64,000 nucleotides of DNA, taken from Nanosynbacter sp. (GTDB taxonomy: Bacteria > Patescibacteriota > Saccharimonadia > Saccharimonadales > Saccharimonadaceae). Below the pieces are notes generated by a model. The model was not told the origin of the DNA and made no database searches. It saw only the letters and a list, made by a program, of their open reading frames with translations. The first letter of the stretch is position 1; every line of letters begins with the position of its first letter. Of the stretch, positions 13,988-22,876 are shown one piece after another. The stretch spans positions 1 through 64,000 of the forward strand of contig JABZJS010000004.1 of assembly GCA_015257665.1 (NCBI GenBank). Direction: 5' to 3'. The position numbers and the translations under genes were made by a program.

Positions 13988-16801
13988 ATGAAAACAGCAA
14001 CCATGACCCAATCAGCCGCAGTGGTAGAGACACCTGCTGCGCCGGTGCTGCGTGCGCTTAATCCGCGGACGCTTAGTATCGATATTGTGCTGCCAGTGCT
14101 TAATGAGGCGCATGTTATTGCGCACTCGGTGAGCACATTGCACGCGTATTTATCACAGCATGTGCCGCATCGCTGGCGCATCATTATTGCCGACAATGGT
14201 AGCACGGACGGCACAGCGGAAGCGGCGCGCCAATTGGCGGTACGCTACCCCGAGGTGCAGCTCATTCAGCTTGCCGAGAAAGGCCGTGGCCGAGCTCTCA
14301 AGCAAGCTTGGCTACAGAGCTCGGCCGATATTCTGGCCTATATGGATATCGACCTCTCTACCAACTTAGACAGCTTCGTCCCAATGATCACCCCGCTGAT
14401 TATGGGTGAGGCAGCTGTGGCGACGGGCTCGCGCCTGATGAAGCAGTCGCGTACGACCCGCGGCTTCAAGCGTGACACTATCTCGCGCTGTTACAACTGG
14501 ATTATTCGCCGGACGATGAAGACAAAATTTGTTGATGCTCAGTGCGGTTTCAAGGCGATTCGGCGCGATGCGGCACGCAAGATTCTGCCTCGCATCAAGG
14601 ATACTGGCTGGTTCTTCGACACCGAGCTGCTCGTCAAGGCAGAGTACGCTGGTTATACCATCCACGAGGAGCCAGTTGAGTGGGTCGAAGACACCGACTC
14701 GCGTGTTCATATCATCAAGACCGCAACAGATGATCTCAAGGGCCTCTCGCGGGTGCGGCGCGAATATGGCAAGGCGGGCTTTGGTGAGCTAGCAGCTGTG
14801 GCTGGACTTTTGCTACTAACGAGTGTGCTCTACCTCTGGAACTTAACCATCAATGGCATAGCCAATAGCTACTATGCTGCCGCTGCTCAAGCAGCGAGTA
14901 CCGACTGGACGGCCTGGCTGTTTGGCAGCCTTGATGCAGCGAACTTCGTTAGTGTCGATAAACCGCCTATCAGTATGATGATTATGGGGCTGAGTGGTCG
15001 GCTCCTTGGCTTCTCGTCGTGGAGCATGCTCATGCCGCATGCGCTTGCGGGGGTCGCGACAGTTATGCTTATCTATGCAGCAGTTAAGCGGTGGTATGGT
15101 GCCAAGGCAGGGCTCATCGCTGGTGTGGTGATGGCGCTGACGCCAGCAGCTGCCTTGATGTTTCGCTTTAATAACCCCGATAGTTTCTTGACACTCTTCT
15201 TGACGGCCAGTGCCTACGCCTTCCTCCGCGCCTTTGAAAATAAGAAGCCAGTGCTGTGGCTGAGCCTTGCAGGGCTCTTTACTGGCCTGGCCTTTAATAC
15301 AAAAATGCTGCAGGGGATACTGGTACTACCAGTGATGGCACTGCTCTATCTAGTGTGCGCCCGGCCAAAGCTCGTGACACGCCTCTGGCATCTTGGCGTG
15401 GCTGGCGTGGTAACGGCTGTCTCGACCTTTTGGTGGAGCGTGCTTGTGTGGCTTACTCCAGCGGCTCATCGCCCGTGGGTGGGCAGTACCAATGATAATA
15501 ACATTTGGAGTTTGATTTTTGGCTACAATGGCTTTGGGCGCTTGCTGGGTAATAGCGGTGGCCCTGGCAAAGCGCCAGGTGGTGGGGTAGCGCAGATAGG
15601 CCAAGCGGCGGCAACCGCAACCCAATCTGCCGCGCAGTCGGCTGGTCATACGGCGACGCAGGCAGCATCCATGACGCCACCAGCCGGTGGTGGTATGGGT
15701 GGCCATGGTGGTGGTGGCCCAGGAGGTGTTGGTTTTGGCGGCGAGACAGGGGTGCTGCGTATCTTTAACGAAAGTTTTGGCCCTAATATTGCCTGGTTGC
15801 TTGTGGTAGCCGTGATCGGTGGCGGGCTCGTACTATGGCTGCTGCGCCGCGCACCACGGCACAACAAAGAGCGTGTTGGTGTGCTGCTGTGGCTGGGCTG
15901 GCTGCTCATTCATATCATTATCTTTAGTATGACAAGTGGGACGATCCATCCATACTACGTCGTGGCGATGGCACCGAGTGTTGCTGCCCTGGTAGGGATT
16001 GGCGCGCCGTATCTGTGGCAAGCTTACACGCGGCGCACGAAGCTGGCCTGGCTTATGCCACTGACAATACTGCTCACGACGATCATTGGTGTCATTATGC
16101 TTGGCTATAGCAATACCTGGCCGTGGCTTACATGGCTTGTCATTATCACTGGTGGAGCAGCGGCTGTGATGACGCTTGTGCCACTAATAACACTCCCTCG
16201 GTGGTATATGCGGACGGCTCTTGCTATGGCTGTGCTGGCTGGTATGGCTGCACCAGTAGCCTTTAGCTTGAGCACAATAGCGACAGCGCATAGTGGAAGC
16301 ATTCCTACAGCGGGTCCGGGTGCGACGGCAATGAGCGGCACGAATAACGAATCAGCCCAGGCAGAAGCCGCTCTTGTCTCGTACCTTGTGTCACACCAGC
16401 AGAATGCAACATGGCTTGCGGCAGTCAACAGCGCCAATGAATCGGCACCAATCCAGCTCTCCACAGGCAAGGCGGTGATGGCAGTCGGTGGCTTTAACGG
16501 CAGCGACAGTACGCTCACGCTCGAGCAGTTCAAGCAGCTGGTACGTCAGGGCAGTGTGCGCTACTACGTAGTGAGTCAGCATGGGCCAGGTGGGCATGGT
16601 GGGCAGCAGTCGACGCAGGCAGGAACGAACTCGTCGGCTCCATCGACTGCACAATCCTCATCAACCCAATCGCAAACCACCCATCATCATGGTGGGCCGG
16701 GCGGCAACTCTGCTATCGCTACCTGGGCGGCGAGTGCTGGCACCAAGGTTGACTACGGTGGCACGCAATACACCGTGTACGATCTCTCGCAGGCAGTTTA
16801 G
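13988..16801 (+). CDS. GT2 glycosyltransferase fused to a GT39/ArnT-like membrane glycosyltransferase
   Basis: This 937-residue fusion has two enzymes. Residues ~30-260 are a dolichol-phosphate-mannose-synthase-like GT2 domain (IVLPVLNEA, ADNGSTDGT, YMDIDLST as DxD, QCGFKA). It would load a sugar onto a polyprenyl phosphate. Residues ~265-750 are a polytopic PMT/ArnT-like domain (VSVDKPPISMMIMG, FNNPDSFLTL). It would pass that sugar to an extracytoplasmic acceptor. In Bacillus the two parts are the separate genes ykcC and ykcB. Gly/His/Gln-rich loops lie near 520-580 and in the last ~150 residues. Substrate and acceptor are unknown. A terminator follows. Confidence 0.85.
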   Translation: MKTATMTQSAAVVETPAAPVLRALNPRTLSIDIVLPVLNEAHVIAHSVSTLHAYLSQHVPHRWRIIIADNGSTDGTAEAARQLAVRYPEVQLIQLAEKGRGRALKQAWLQSSADILAYMDIDLSTNLDSFVPMITPLIMGEAAVATGSRLMKQSRTTRGFKRDTISRCYNWIIRRTMKTKFVDAQCGFKAIRRDAARKILPRIKDTGWFFDTELLVKAEYAGYTIHEEPVEWVEDTDSRVHIIKTATDDLKGLSRVRREYGKAGFGELAAVAGLLLLTSVLYLWNLTINGIANSYYAAAAQAASTDWTAWLFGSLDAANFVSVDKPPISMMIMGLSGRLLGFSSWSMLMPHALAGVATVMLIYAAVKRWYGAKAGLIAGVVMALTPAAALMFRFNNPDSFLTLFLTASAYAFLRAFENKKPVLWLSLAGLFTGLAFNTKMLQGILVLPVMALLYLVCARPKLVTRLWHLGVAGVVTAVSTFWWSVLVWLTPAAHRPWVGSTNDNNIWSLIFGYNGFGRLLGNSGGPGKAPGGGVAQIGQAAATATQSAAQSAGHTATQAASMTPPAGGGMGGHGGGGPGGVGFGGETGVLRIFNESFGPNIAWLLVVAVIGGGLVLWLLRRAPRHNKERVGVLLWLGWLLIHIIIFSMTSGTIHPYYVVAMAPSVAALVGIGAPYLWQAYTRRTKLAWLMPLTILLTTIIGVIMLGYSNTWPWLTWLVIITGGAAAVMTLVPLITLPRWYMRTALAMAVLAGMAAPVAFSLSTIATAHSGSIPTAGPGATAMSGTNNESAQAEAALVSYLVSHQQNATWLAAVNSANESAPIQLSTGKAVMAVGGFNGSDSTLTLEQFKQLVRQGSVRYYVVSQHGPGGHGGQQSTQAGTNSSAPSTAQSSSTQSQTTHHHGGPGGNSAIATWAASAGTKVDYGGTQYTVYDLSQAV

Positions 16802-16823
16802 ATCGTATCGCAACAGAGATAGA

Positions 16824-16855
16824 GAGCCAGTCTTTGGGCTGGCTCTTTATTATTT
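16824..16855 (+). terminator. Intrinsic terminator after the glycosyltransferase
   Basis: GAGCCAG (16824-16830) pairs with CTGGCTC (16839-16845) around an 8-base loop, followed by TTTATTATTT. Confidence 0.8.
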
Positions 16856-16873
16856 CTTCAATTAACGCAAAGC

Positions 16874-17374
16874 CTACTTGTGGCGCATTGCCAGGCCAGC
16901 GCGGAGCGTCTCATGATAAAACGGTAGCAGCGGAAGAGCATCGATCTCGGTGAGTGGATACCACGTCGCTGCGCTATTTTCGGCATTAAGCTGAGGCGTT
17001 ATGCGCTGCGCACATTCAACGAGCACCGGATACACATACCACTGGCGGCTATGCGCTGCGTCAATCTGCATCAGGGGCTGCTGCGACGCCACGATAGTTG
17101 TATCTCGCGAGTCAATGCCTAGTTCCTCGGCCAATTCTTGCCCGGCCAGTACCGTAATGCTCGTATCGGTTCGGTCGATGAAGCCAGAGACGCCATTGAG
17201 CATACGCGGCTGCTCAGCTTCTTGCTGGCTACGCCGCGCTAGTAAAATCTCATCACCATAGCACACCACACAGTTGAAGACAAAGCAGATGGGTTGGCCA
17301 GTGTAGTCGATCCTTCCATCGGGCAGACGCGGATAGTCTTTGGTTTGGTAGGCAATCATCGCAAGCGGATTCAT
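16874..17374 (-). CDS. Nudix hydrolase
   Basis: This 166-residue Nudix-fold protein is expected to hydrolyse a nucleoside diphosphate-linked compound. The Nudix region reads GFIDRTDTSITVL and then GQELAEELGI. The usual Arg of REL is Gln, but the metal-binding ELxEE glutamates are kept. An upstream ATG at 17425 is in frame. The ATG at 17374 is preferred because TATACT lies exactly 6 nt before it (17381-17386), a leaderless arrangement. It stands alone on the minus strand between two plus-strand units. Confidence 0.8.
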   Translation of the reverse strand: MNPLAMIAYQTKDYPRLPDGRIDYTGQPICFVFNCVVCYGDEILLARRSQQEAEQPRMLNGVSGFIDRTDTSITVLAGQELAEELGIDSRDTTIVASQQPLMQIDAAHSRQWYVYPVLVECAQRITPQLNAENSAATWYPLTEIDALPLLPFYHETLRAGLAMRHK

Positions 17375-17569
17375 ATGATTAGTATAGCATAAGAGGAATG
17401 AACAAGGGCCGTTGATGTCGTGCAAGCTGCCTAGAATATTTTCAAACCAAGCGTTATCTCATAGCTCTCATAGCTTTTTCATCGCTGCGAGAGTCAATAC
17501 TGAGAGTGATAGCCGTGTGTATTCAGGCGAAGAGTCGTCAGCTCTCAAAGCACACTCCATAAATCAGTA

Positions 17570-17599
17570 TTGACAAGCATATATTCTAGTACTAGAATA
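17570..17599 (+). promoter_or_regulatory. PadR-gene promoter with perfect palindromic operator
   Basis: TTGACA at 17570-17575 and TAGAAT at 17593-17598 are 17 bases apart. A perfect 18-bp palindrome with arms TATTCTAGT/ACTAGAATA (17582-17599) covers the spacer end and the -10 box. A protein bound there would block RNA polymerase. The palindrome sits directly in front of the PadR gene, so autorepression is the likely reading. Confidence 0.8.
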
Positions 17600-17615
17600 A
17601 AGAACATTGGTAATT

Positions 17616-18146
17616 ATGACGATTTCACTCAATGAACATCTTATCCTTGGTATCCTTACTGAAGGGTCACAACACGGCTACCGTATTGAGCAGATCATCG
17701 CGGAGCGTGGCATGCGCCAGTGGTCAGAGGTTGGATTTTCTTCGCTATATTATATTCTTGATAAATTGGAGAAGAAGGGATTAGCCATCAGTAAAGCAAG
17801 CATCGGCAAAGAGAAAAAAGAGTACCAGATAACCACCCGAGGCAAAGAGGTGCTCAAGCAAGCGACATATGAGCTGATATGCCAGCGCAAACCAGCAAAT
17901 ACGCATCTTATGACAGCGCTGGCGACGAGTTTTTCGCTTGATGATGATGAACTTGTGGCTGCGCTGCTACAGCGCAAAGAGAATCTTGAAGCTGACCTTG
18001 CGGTTATGCACCATACAGCAACACGGAGTCAGCATAATACGCCGATTGCTCAGCGGCTCTTTCATCTTGAGCAGGTGTTGCTTGTGGCGGAATTAGAGTG
18101 GATTAATCGAGAAATTATTACGTGCCAAGGAGGGGAAGACGCGTGA
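17616..18146 (+). CDS. PadR-family transcriptional repressor
   Basis: This 176-residue protein combines a PadR winged-helix domain (ILTEGSQHGYRIEQII, then SSLYYILDKLEKKGL and EYQITTRGKEVL) with a C-terminal helical dimerisation part (about residues 95-170). PadR proteins usually repress their own operon and a detoxification or efflux gene until a ligand binds. The ATG at 17616 is used rather than an upstream TTG. The palindrome over the promoter is the likely operator. The stop overlaps the start of a GyrI-like gene (GTGA), so ligand-binding protein and repressor were one operon. Confidence 0.88.
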   Translation: MTISLNEHLILGILTEGSQHGYRIEQIIAERGMRQWSEVGFSSLYYILDKLEKKGLAISKASIGKEKKEYQITTRGKEVLKQATYELICQRKPANTHLMTALATSFSLDDDELVAALLQRKENLEADLAVMHHTATRSQHNTPIAQRLFHLEQVLLVAELEWINREIITCQGGEDA

Positions 18147-18810
18147 TATTTGATTTTAAAAAAGAATACAGAGCATTGTATCAGCCTGGGACGACGCCAA
18201 GTATTGTAACCGTTCCGAAGATGAACTACCTTGCTGTGCGCGGCATTGGTGACCCGAATCAGGCTGGCGGCGAATATAAAGAGTCTATCGAACTCTTGTA
18301 TGGCATAGCGTATACCCTCAAGATGAGCAAGAAGAGCTCGCATACGATTGCTGGGTTTTTGATTATGTCGTCCCGCCGCTTGAGGGTTTCTGGTGGCAGG
18401 GTAACGGCCAAAGCTATATGGATTATACACGCAAGCAAGATATGCACTTCATCTCTCTGATTCGCCTACCCGACTTTGTCACGAAAGAGGATTTCGACTG
18501 GGGTGTTGCCACGGTTACGGCAAAGAAGAAACGGGACTTCTCGCCAGTGGAATTTTTCACATACGATGAGGGTCTTTGTGTTCAGTGTATGCATATTGGT
18601 GTATATGATGATGAGCCTGTAACTGTTGCCGCAATGCATAGTACCGCTCTCATGCATGGATACGACATTGACATTAACGCGCAGCGCTTCCATCACGAAA
18701 TTTATCTAAGTGACCCAAGAAAAACCACTCCAGAAAAAATGAGAACCGTGCTCCGCCACCCTATCAAGAAAAGAGTAGAGCCAGCAAGGAGGGAGCTGCG
18801 AGAGCCGTAA
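18143..18810 (+). pseudogene. GyrI-like small-molecule-binding protein, single-base frameshift
   Basis: The GTG at 18143, with AGGAGGGG upstream and overlapping the PadR stop, begins FDFKKEYRALYQPG, the usual start of GyrI-like/SOUL-fold proteins. The frame breaks at a run of five T at 18356-18360. The next base triplets in frame are DYVVPPLEGFWWQGN, and the protein then continues correctly to HHEIYLSDPRKT and a stop at 18810. One missing T would restore a protein of about 222 residues. The clean sequence on both sides means a recent mutation, a phase-variable tract or a sequencing error. Related proteins bind hydrophobic cationic ligands. Confidence 0.85.
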
Positions 18811-18903
18811 CAGGCACTCTCGCTATATGATGGTGTTTTTAAGACTGCCCTAAGCCACGTCGTGCATACTACAGATACAACCATAAACAAGGAGTATACG
18901 ACA

Positions 18904-19161
18904 ATGGCACAGCAACCAACTCTCACCACAGATGAAGCTCTCGTTTTGCAGCAGATCAACGAGCATGACGAAGATGATGTGATTGGCCTAGAGCAGAGTC
19001 TGCGCATGAGCCGCCCAAAGCTTATAGCGCAACTCACTCACCTCAAGAATAAAGGACTTATTACGGTCAAGATGACGACTGGTGATTGGTGGATCATCGT
19101 CAGCCGCCGCGGCCAACAGATGATGCGCCGTCTATGGCCCGAAGCAGCACTGGGGTACTAG
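18904..19161 (+). CDS. Small winged-helix DNA-binding protein
   Basis: This 85-residue protein is a single winged helix-turn-helix of the MarR-like type. LVLQQINEHDEDDVIGLEQSL is the first helix pair and SRPKLIAQLTHLKNKGLI the recognition helix. TTGDWWIIVSRRGQQMMRRL is the wing and last helix. The ATG at 18904 has AAGGAG upstream. An earlier ATG at 18862 has none. No ligand domain is present. It sits between the PadR unit and the two-component system. Its target is unknown. Confidence 0.6.
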   Translation: MAQQPTLTTDEALVLQQINEHDEDDVIGLEQSLRMSRPKLIAQLTHLKNKGLITVKMTTGDWWIIVSRRGQQMMRRLWPEAALGY

Positions 19162-19365
19162 CCCGCAATACGAAGGATAAGCATCGCCACTATGACACTA
19201 AGAGGGTGAGATAATGTGACTGACACGGCTTACGCAATATGTAATGATAAACTTGAACATTCTTGGGAAATATTCATTTTAGCACGCCATCGGATATCTG
19301 AAAAGAGAAGTTTAGGGCAGTGCAATAAAGATTTATAATGATGAATAACACGGTATAATGAGGAT

Positions 19366-20049
19366 ATGAAACTACTAGTCGTTGATGATGAGCGGCGCAT
19401 TGCCGAGTCGATAAAACAGGGGTTAGAGCAAGAAGGTTACGCCGTCGATGTCGCCTTTGATGGTGAGGATGGTTACAATGCTGCATGGGCCGATGAGTAT
19501 GATGCGATTATTCTTGATGTAATGATGCCAGTGATGAATGGCTTCGAAGTGGTGCAGAAGCTTCGCAGCACGGGCAACCACACACCAGTGCTGATGCTCA
19601 CAGCTAAGGACCAGACGCAGGATATTGTGGCGGGGCTTGACCACGGCGCAGACGACTATTTACCCAAGCCTTTTTCCTTCGATGTGCTAGCGGCTCGCGT
19701 GCGTGCCCTGCTACGACGTCCCCAAGAGGCGCTCGGGACCGTGCTGCGCGTGGCTGATATCGAGCTCGATACCGTTAAGCAGACCGTGACGCGAGCTGGC
19801 CAGCCTATTGCGCTCTCAGCCAAAGAGTTTGCCATCTTCGAGCACCTCCTGCGCAACAAGAATCAAATCCTCAGCAAAAATAACATTATGACTCACGTTT
19901 GGGACTTCGACGCTGATATCTTGCCAAATAATGTTGAGGTTTTTATCAACTATCTCCGGGGCAAACTCGAGAAGCCATTCCCAGATAGTCGCCCGATTAT
20001 CGAGACAGTGCGGGGCTTTGGCTACATCATCAAGGACGACCCAGCATGA
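19366..20049 (+). CDS. OmpR-family response regulator
   Basis: The 227 residues comprise a receiver domain with acidic pocket D7/D8, phospho-acceptor D51 (AIILDVMMP) and K101 (LPKPF). A winged-helix OmpR-type output domain (about 130-225, ending VETVRGFGYII) follows. It would be phosphorylated by the histidine kinase encoded 10 bases downstream. TATAAT at 19354-19359 is 6 nt before the ATG, so the two-gene message is probably leaderless. The nearby glycosyltransferase and the Gly/His-rich membrane protein are possible targets, by proximity only. Confidence 0.93.
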   Translation: MKLLVVDDERRIAESIKQGLEQEGYAVDVAFDGEDGYNAAWADEYDAIILDVMMPVMNGFEVVQKLRSTGNHTPVLMLTAKDQTQDIVAGLDHGADDYLPKPFSFDVLAARVRALLRRPQEALGTVLRVADIELDTVKQTVTRAGQPIALSAKEFAIFEHLLRNKNQILSKNNIMTHVWDFDADILPNNVEVFINYLRGKLEKPFPDSRPIIETVRGFGYIIKDDPA

Positions 20050-20059
20050 GGCAGCACCA

Positions 20060-21070
20060 ATGAGCTTTCGCACCACAACGCTCCGGCTGGCTGGTACCTA
20101 CCTTGCGATTATCATGGTAATGAGCCTTGGGTTTAGCCTGGTATTTTATCAGACGTCGGCTGCGCAATTGGAGCGGCAGCGCCCACCGAGTGAGGCTGGC
20201 AGAGAGCAAGAATTTCATTTTACCGATCATACCGTCAATCGCTTCCTTGAGCGGCGAGCGGCTGAGGCGCGGCAAGAGCTGATCGCTCAGCTGGTGCTCG
20301 TGAATCTCGCGGCGCTGGCAATTGGCAGTGTAGTGAGCTATCTTCTCGCGGAGCACACCCTGCGGCCGATCCGCGCCAACATGCACGCCCAGACGCAGTT
20401 CGTTAGTGATGCCAGTCATGAGCTGCGCACGCCGCTGACCGCGCTACGCACCGCGAACGAAGTGGCGCTGCGCAATCCTAAGCTCACCCTCGCTGAGGCT
20501 CGCGCCGTCATAGAAGCGAATGTGACCGATGCGACGCGGCTGCAAACGCTAGCCAATACAATGCTTGGCTTGCTTCGGCACGACCGCTCGGTGGTGCAGC
20601 TGCAGCCAGTTGCTTTACAAACTGTGGTGAGTGAAGCGATGAACTTAGTGGTGGCACCTGCCCAAGCGAAGTCGATTGCCATTGACGATACCACGCCACC
20701 TTTGGTGGTGCGGGCTCATCAGCAGCGTCTTGTTCAGCTCCTTACCATTTTGCTCGACAATGCCATCAAATACAGCCCGGAGCATACCACCATTACTGTC
20801 ACTGCTGAGAGTACCAATCGCTGGGCTAGGGTGCAGATCATTGACCAAGGCATCGGGATGGACGCCGCCACGCAGCGTCAGATATTCCAGCGCTTCTACC
20901 GAGCCGACCAAGCTCGCACTGGTGGCCTAGGCCAGGGCTATGGCCTTGGGCTTGCGATTGCCCAGCAGATCATCACCGAACATGGCGGCAAAATTACTGT
21001 CGACAGTACGCCTGGTAGTGGCACGACCTTTACGGTGAGCTTGCGCCTTGCTGGCAGGCAGAGTATGTAG
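20060..21070 (+). CDS. Membrane sensor histidine kinase
   Basis: This 336-residue kinase has two membrane helices (about residues 8-28 and 75-98) around a short extracytoplasmic loop of ~45 residues. There is no clear HAMP domain. Phospho-acceptor H120 lies in SHELRTPL, and the ATPase domain has the N box DNAIKYSP, DQGIGM and YGLGLAIA. The start at 20060, 10 bases after the regulator's stop, is preferred to a longer frame inside that gene. The tiny sensor loop suggests sensing within the membrane or through a partner protein. It pairs with the OmpR-type regulator upstream. Confidence 0.9.
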   Translation: MSFRTTTLRLAGTYLAIIMVMSLGFSLVFYQTSAAQLERQRPPSEAGREQEFHFTDHTVNRFLERRAAEARQELIAQLVLVNLAALAIGSVVSYLLAEHTLRPIRANMHAQTQFVSDASHELRTPLTALRTANEVALRNPKLTLAEARAVIEANVTDATRLQTLANTMLGLLRHDRSVVQLQPVALQTVVSEAMNLVVAPAQAKSIAIDDTTPPLVVRAHQQRLVQLLTILLDNAIKYSPEHTTITVTAESTNRWARVQIIDQGIGMDAATQRQIFQRFYRADQARTGGLGQGYGLGLAIAQQIITEHGGKITVDSTPGSGTTFTVSLRLAGRQSM

Positions 21071-21174
21071 TAGATAACGTTCTGTAGAAATAAAGAGCGG
21101 ATGCTTGATAAATAAGCAAAGGCGCGTATCAAACTGGACTTAGACTAGCTGGTAGCAAGAGTATATGGGTTGTA

Positions 21175-21450
21175 TTACTTTTTGAGATCAGCTAAAAATT
21201 CTTCGGCAGAGTTAAACGGCTTACTCAAGTTATTACCAGTTGCTAGCGATGGCTCAATTTCAGTAAGCAGTGCTTCGAGTTGCGGTGTCGTTAGCTCAGG
21301 GGTATACGGCTCAATATGGCGAGTTGCAACGACTTGCGTGAGGTAGCTGTTAATTAACGCGCTCAACGTTAGGCCAGCGCTTTTTGCGACTTCCTGGGCT
21401 TGGCGCTTAATATTTTCATCTAATTTTATACGCGTTGTCACCATACTCAT
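21175..21450 (-). CDS. RelB/DinJ-family antitoxin without a toxin
   Basis: This 91-residue protein begins with a ribbon-helix-helix DNA-binding unit (TTRIKLDENIKRQAQEVAKS, then GLTLSALINSYL) typical of DinJ/RelB antitoxins. An acidic C-terminal tail that would wrap a toxin follows. No RelE/YafQ-like toxin gene lies downstream, where the opposite-strand kinase ends about 100 bases away. It is therefore an orphan antitoxin or a free regulator. The ATG at 21450 is chosen because a promoter (TTGACG, 17 bases, CATACT) ends 7 nt before it. Confidence 0.8.
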   Translation of the reverse strand: MSMVTTRIKLDENIKRQAQEVAKSAGLTLSALINSYLTQVVATRHIEPYTPELTTPQLEALLTEIEPSLATGNNLSKPFNSAEEFLADLKK

Positions 21451-21486
21451 ACTACTGAGTATGTACGAAGTAATATACTGCGTCAA
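21448..21486 (-). promoter_or_regulatory. Antitoxin promoter with overlapping inverted repeat
   Basis: On the minus strand TTGACG (21481-21486) and CATACT (21458-21463) are 17 bases apart, and the start codon follows 7 bases later. The -10 box is half of an inverted repeat, CATACT/AGTATG, that reaches into the start codon. This is the expected place for ribbon-helix-helix autorepression. Confidence 0.65.
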
Positions 21487-21667
21487 GAACAGCATTCTTT
21501 TCTTGCATCCTATTAGATAGCACACTCGGACGAAGTTTATGCAAAAAGAGTGTGAGCTGAGCGCGAGAAAAGCGCGCGGCAATGCGATGGGTCTAGCAAG
21601 ATTTCACTTTAAGCTTCTTTTAACGCCTACTCCCTATACTCGAACCATAATAACGAAAGGAGTATAC

Positions 21668-22021
21668 ATGAAAATAGAAGATGGCTTTGCAACGGAGAAG
21701 CGTAGTGCGTCGCCGACATCCCCATCGTCCACACAAGTACAGGCCAAAGGTACGGCCAACTCTGGTTTGATCGCGGCGGTGATCGGGGGTGTGATCGTGG
21801 CGGCAGCGCTCGGATTTCTTGGTGGTATGCAGGTCAATAGCCGCAGCACATCGAGCCAAAGTGGCCCTGGTGGCCATGGTATGATGGGTAGTCAAACCAG
21901 CCAGGGGAACATGTCGCCACCAGGCCAAGCAGGGCAGTCGACGGGCAGTGGTAACCAGCCAGGCGCACCGTCAAATGGAGCAAATACCACCACGCAAACC
22001 CAGCAAGGTACCACCCAATAA
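21668..22021 (+). CDS. Single-pass membrane protein with Gly/Gln/Ser-rich extracytoplasmic tail
   Basis: The 117 residues comprise a 35-residue polar head, one membrane helix (about 36-60, GLIAAVIGGVIVAAALGFLGG) and a low-complexity tail rich in Gly, Ser, Gln and Thr. The tail includes GPGGHGMMGS. The same Gly-His-Gly style appears in the loops of the GT2-GT39 fusion at 13988. The tail could be a glycosylation acceptor or wall-spanning linker, but that is inference. AAGGAG precedes the ATG at 21668. A terminator follows. Confidence 0.65.
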   Translation: MKIEDGFATEKRSASPTSPSSTQVQAKGTANSGLIAAVIGGVIVAAALGFLGGMQVNSRSTSSQSGPGGHGMMGSQTSQGNMSPPGQAGQSTGSGNQPGAPSNGANTTTQTQQGTTQ

Positions 22022-22061
22022 ACCACGCAAGATACGACCAAGAATACCTAATACTGATAAT

Positions 22062-22090
22062 AAAACCACCTCTGATATGAGGTGGTTTTT
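22062..22090. terminator. Bidirectional intrinsic terminator
   Basis: AAAACCACCTC (22062-22072) and GAGGTGGTTTTT (22079-22090) form a long stem with a TGATAT loop and a U-tract in both directions. It serves the membrane protein upstream and the convergent DsbA-like gene. Confidence 0.9.
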
Positions 22091-22108
22091 GGCTTACTGG
22101 AGTAAAAA

Positions 22109-22876
22109 TTATTGTGGCAAGGAGACACCCTTTTCTTTGAGGGTCGGCTCGATGACGAGCTTGCCAAAGGCGTCAGCGTCGGCCCACACTTGGCGCGCAT
22201 CTGAACTGCCTGAGGTGGTGAGCTTGCCGTCCTTGACGTATTGATTGGTTACATTCTTGCCATTGACGAGAATAGCTGGTGTGGCGCTGGCGGCATTTTG
22301 AGCGCCAGCTAGGGATTTATCGAAGGCGATCTTTTTCTTAATCCGGGCACCTGAGCGGTCGGCCTCGGCGAGGTCGGTCTTGAAGCGGTTGACATCAAGG
22401 CCAAGCCCCTGTGCAGTGGTGACGAAGTAGTTGGTGCGTTCTGTGCCATCGAGTGACTGCCACGAATTTTGTTCGGTGTAGACTTTGTCGTGCATCTCCC
22501 AATATTTACCCTGGAAGCCAGCCGACTCAACTGCCGCTGCTGCCGCGAGTGCATTGGGGTGGATGGACGAGAGAGGGTTGTTGCGGAAGATGAGCTGCAC
22601 GTGATCCTTGTATTTCTCAGTGACTGCCTTGAGTGCAGGCGAGGCCTGCGAACAGCCGGGGCACTGGAAATCTCCATATTCGATGATTGTTACCTTGGGT
22701 GATTTGCTCCCGTGGGTATGGTCGGCGATGTCGCCATTTTGGTTACTGGCGCTTTGTACCTGCAATGGGTCGACACCCGACAGATTGATCGACTCACCTT
22801 GGCGCGACAGCCACACGAGCCCACCTAAGATTGCGAGGCAAAGCACTGCAAAGATCAGCCATGATTTTTTTGTCAT
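22109..22876 (-). CDS. Membrane-anchored DsbA-like thiol-disulfide oxidoreductase
   Basis: This 255-residue protein has an N-terminal signal anchor (about residues 5-24) and a thioredoxin-like DsbA domain. The active site is CPGC in GDFQCPGCSQ (near residue 71), and ASATPAILVNG carries the cis-Pro. It would form or reshuffle disulfides in extracytoplasmic proteins. No DsbB or VKOR partner is visible in the window. AAGGAGG lies 12 bases before the ATG. Confidence 0.88.
   Translation of the reverse strand: MTKKSWLIFAVLCLAILGGLVWLSRQGESINLSGVDPLQVQSASNQNGDIADHTHGSKSPKVTIIEYGDFQCPGCSQASPALKAVTEKYKDHVQLIFRNNPLSSIHPNALAAAAAVESAGFQGKYWEMHDKVYTEQNSWQSLDGTERTNYFVTTAQGLGLDVNRFKTDLAEADRSGARIKKKIAFDKSLAGAQNAASATPAILVNGKNVTNQYVKDGKLTTSGSSDARQVWADADAFGKLVIEPTLKEKGVSLPQ

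Noticed and set aside
15350..15909. Minus-strand frames opposite the glycosyltransferase, rich in Pro and His
   Set aside because: These are shadows produced by Gly-rich codons on the plus strand.
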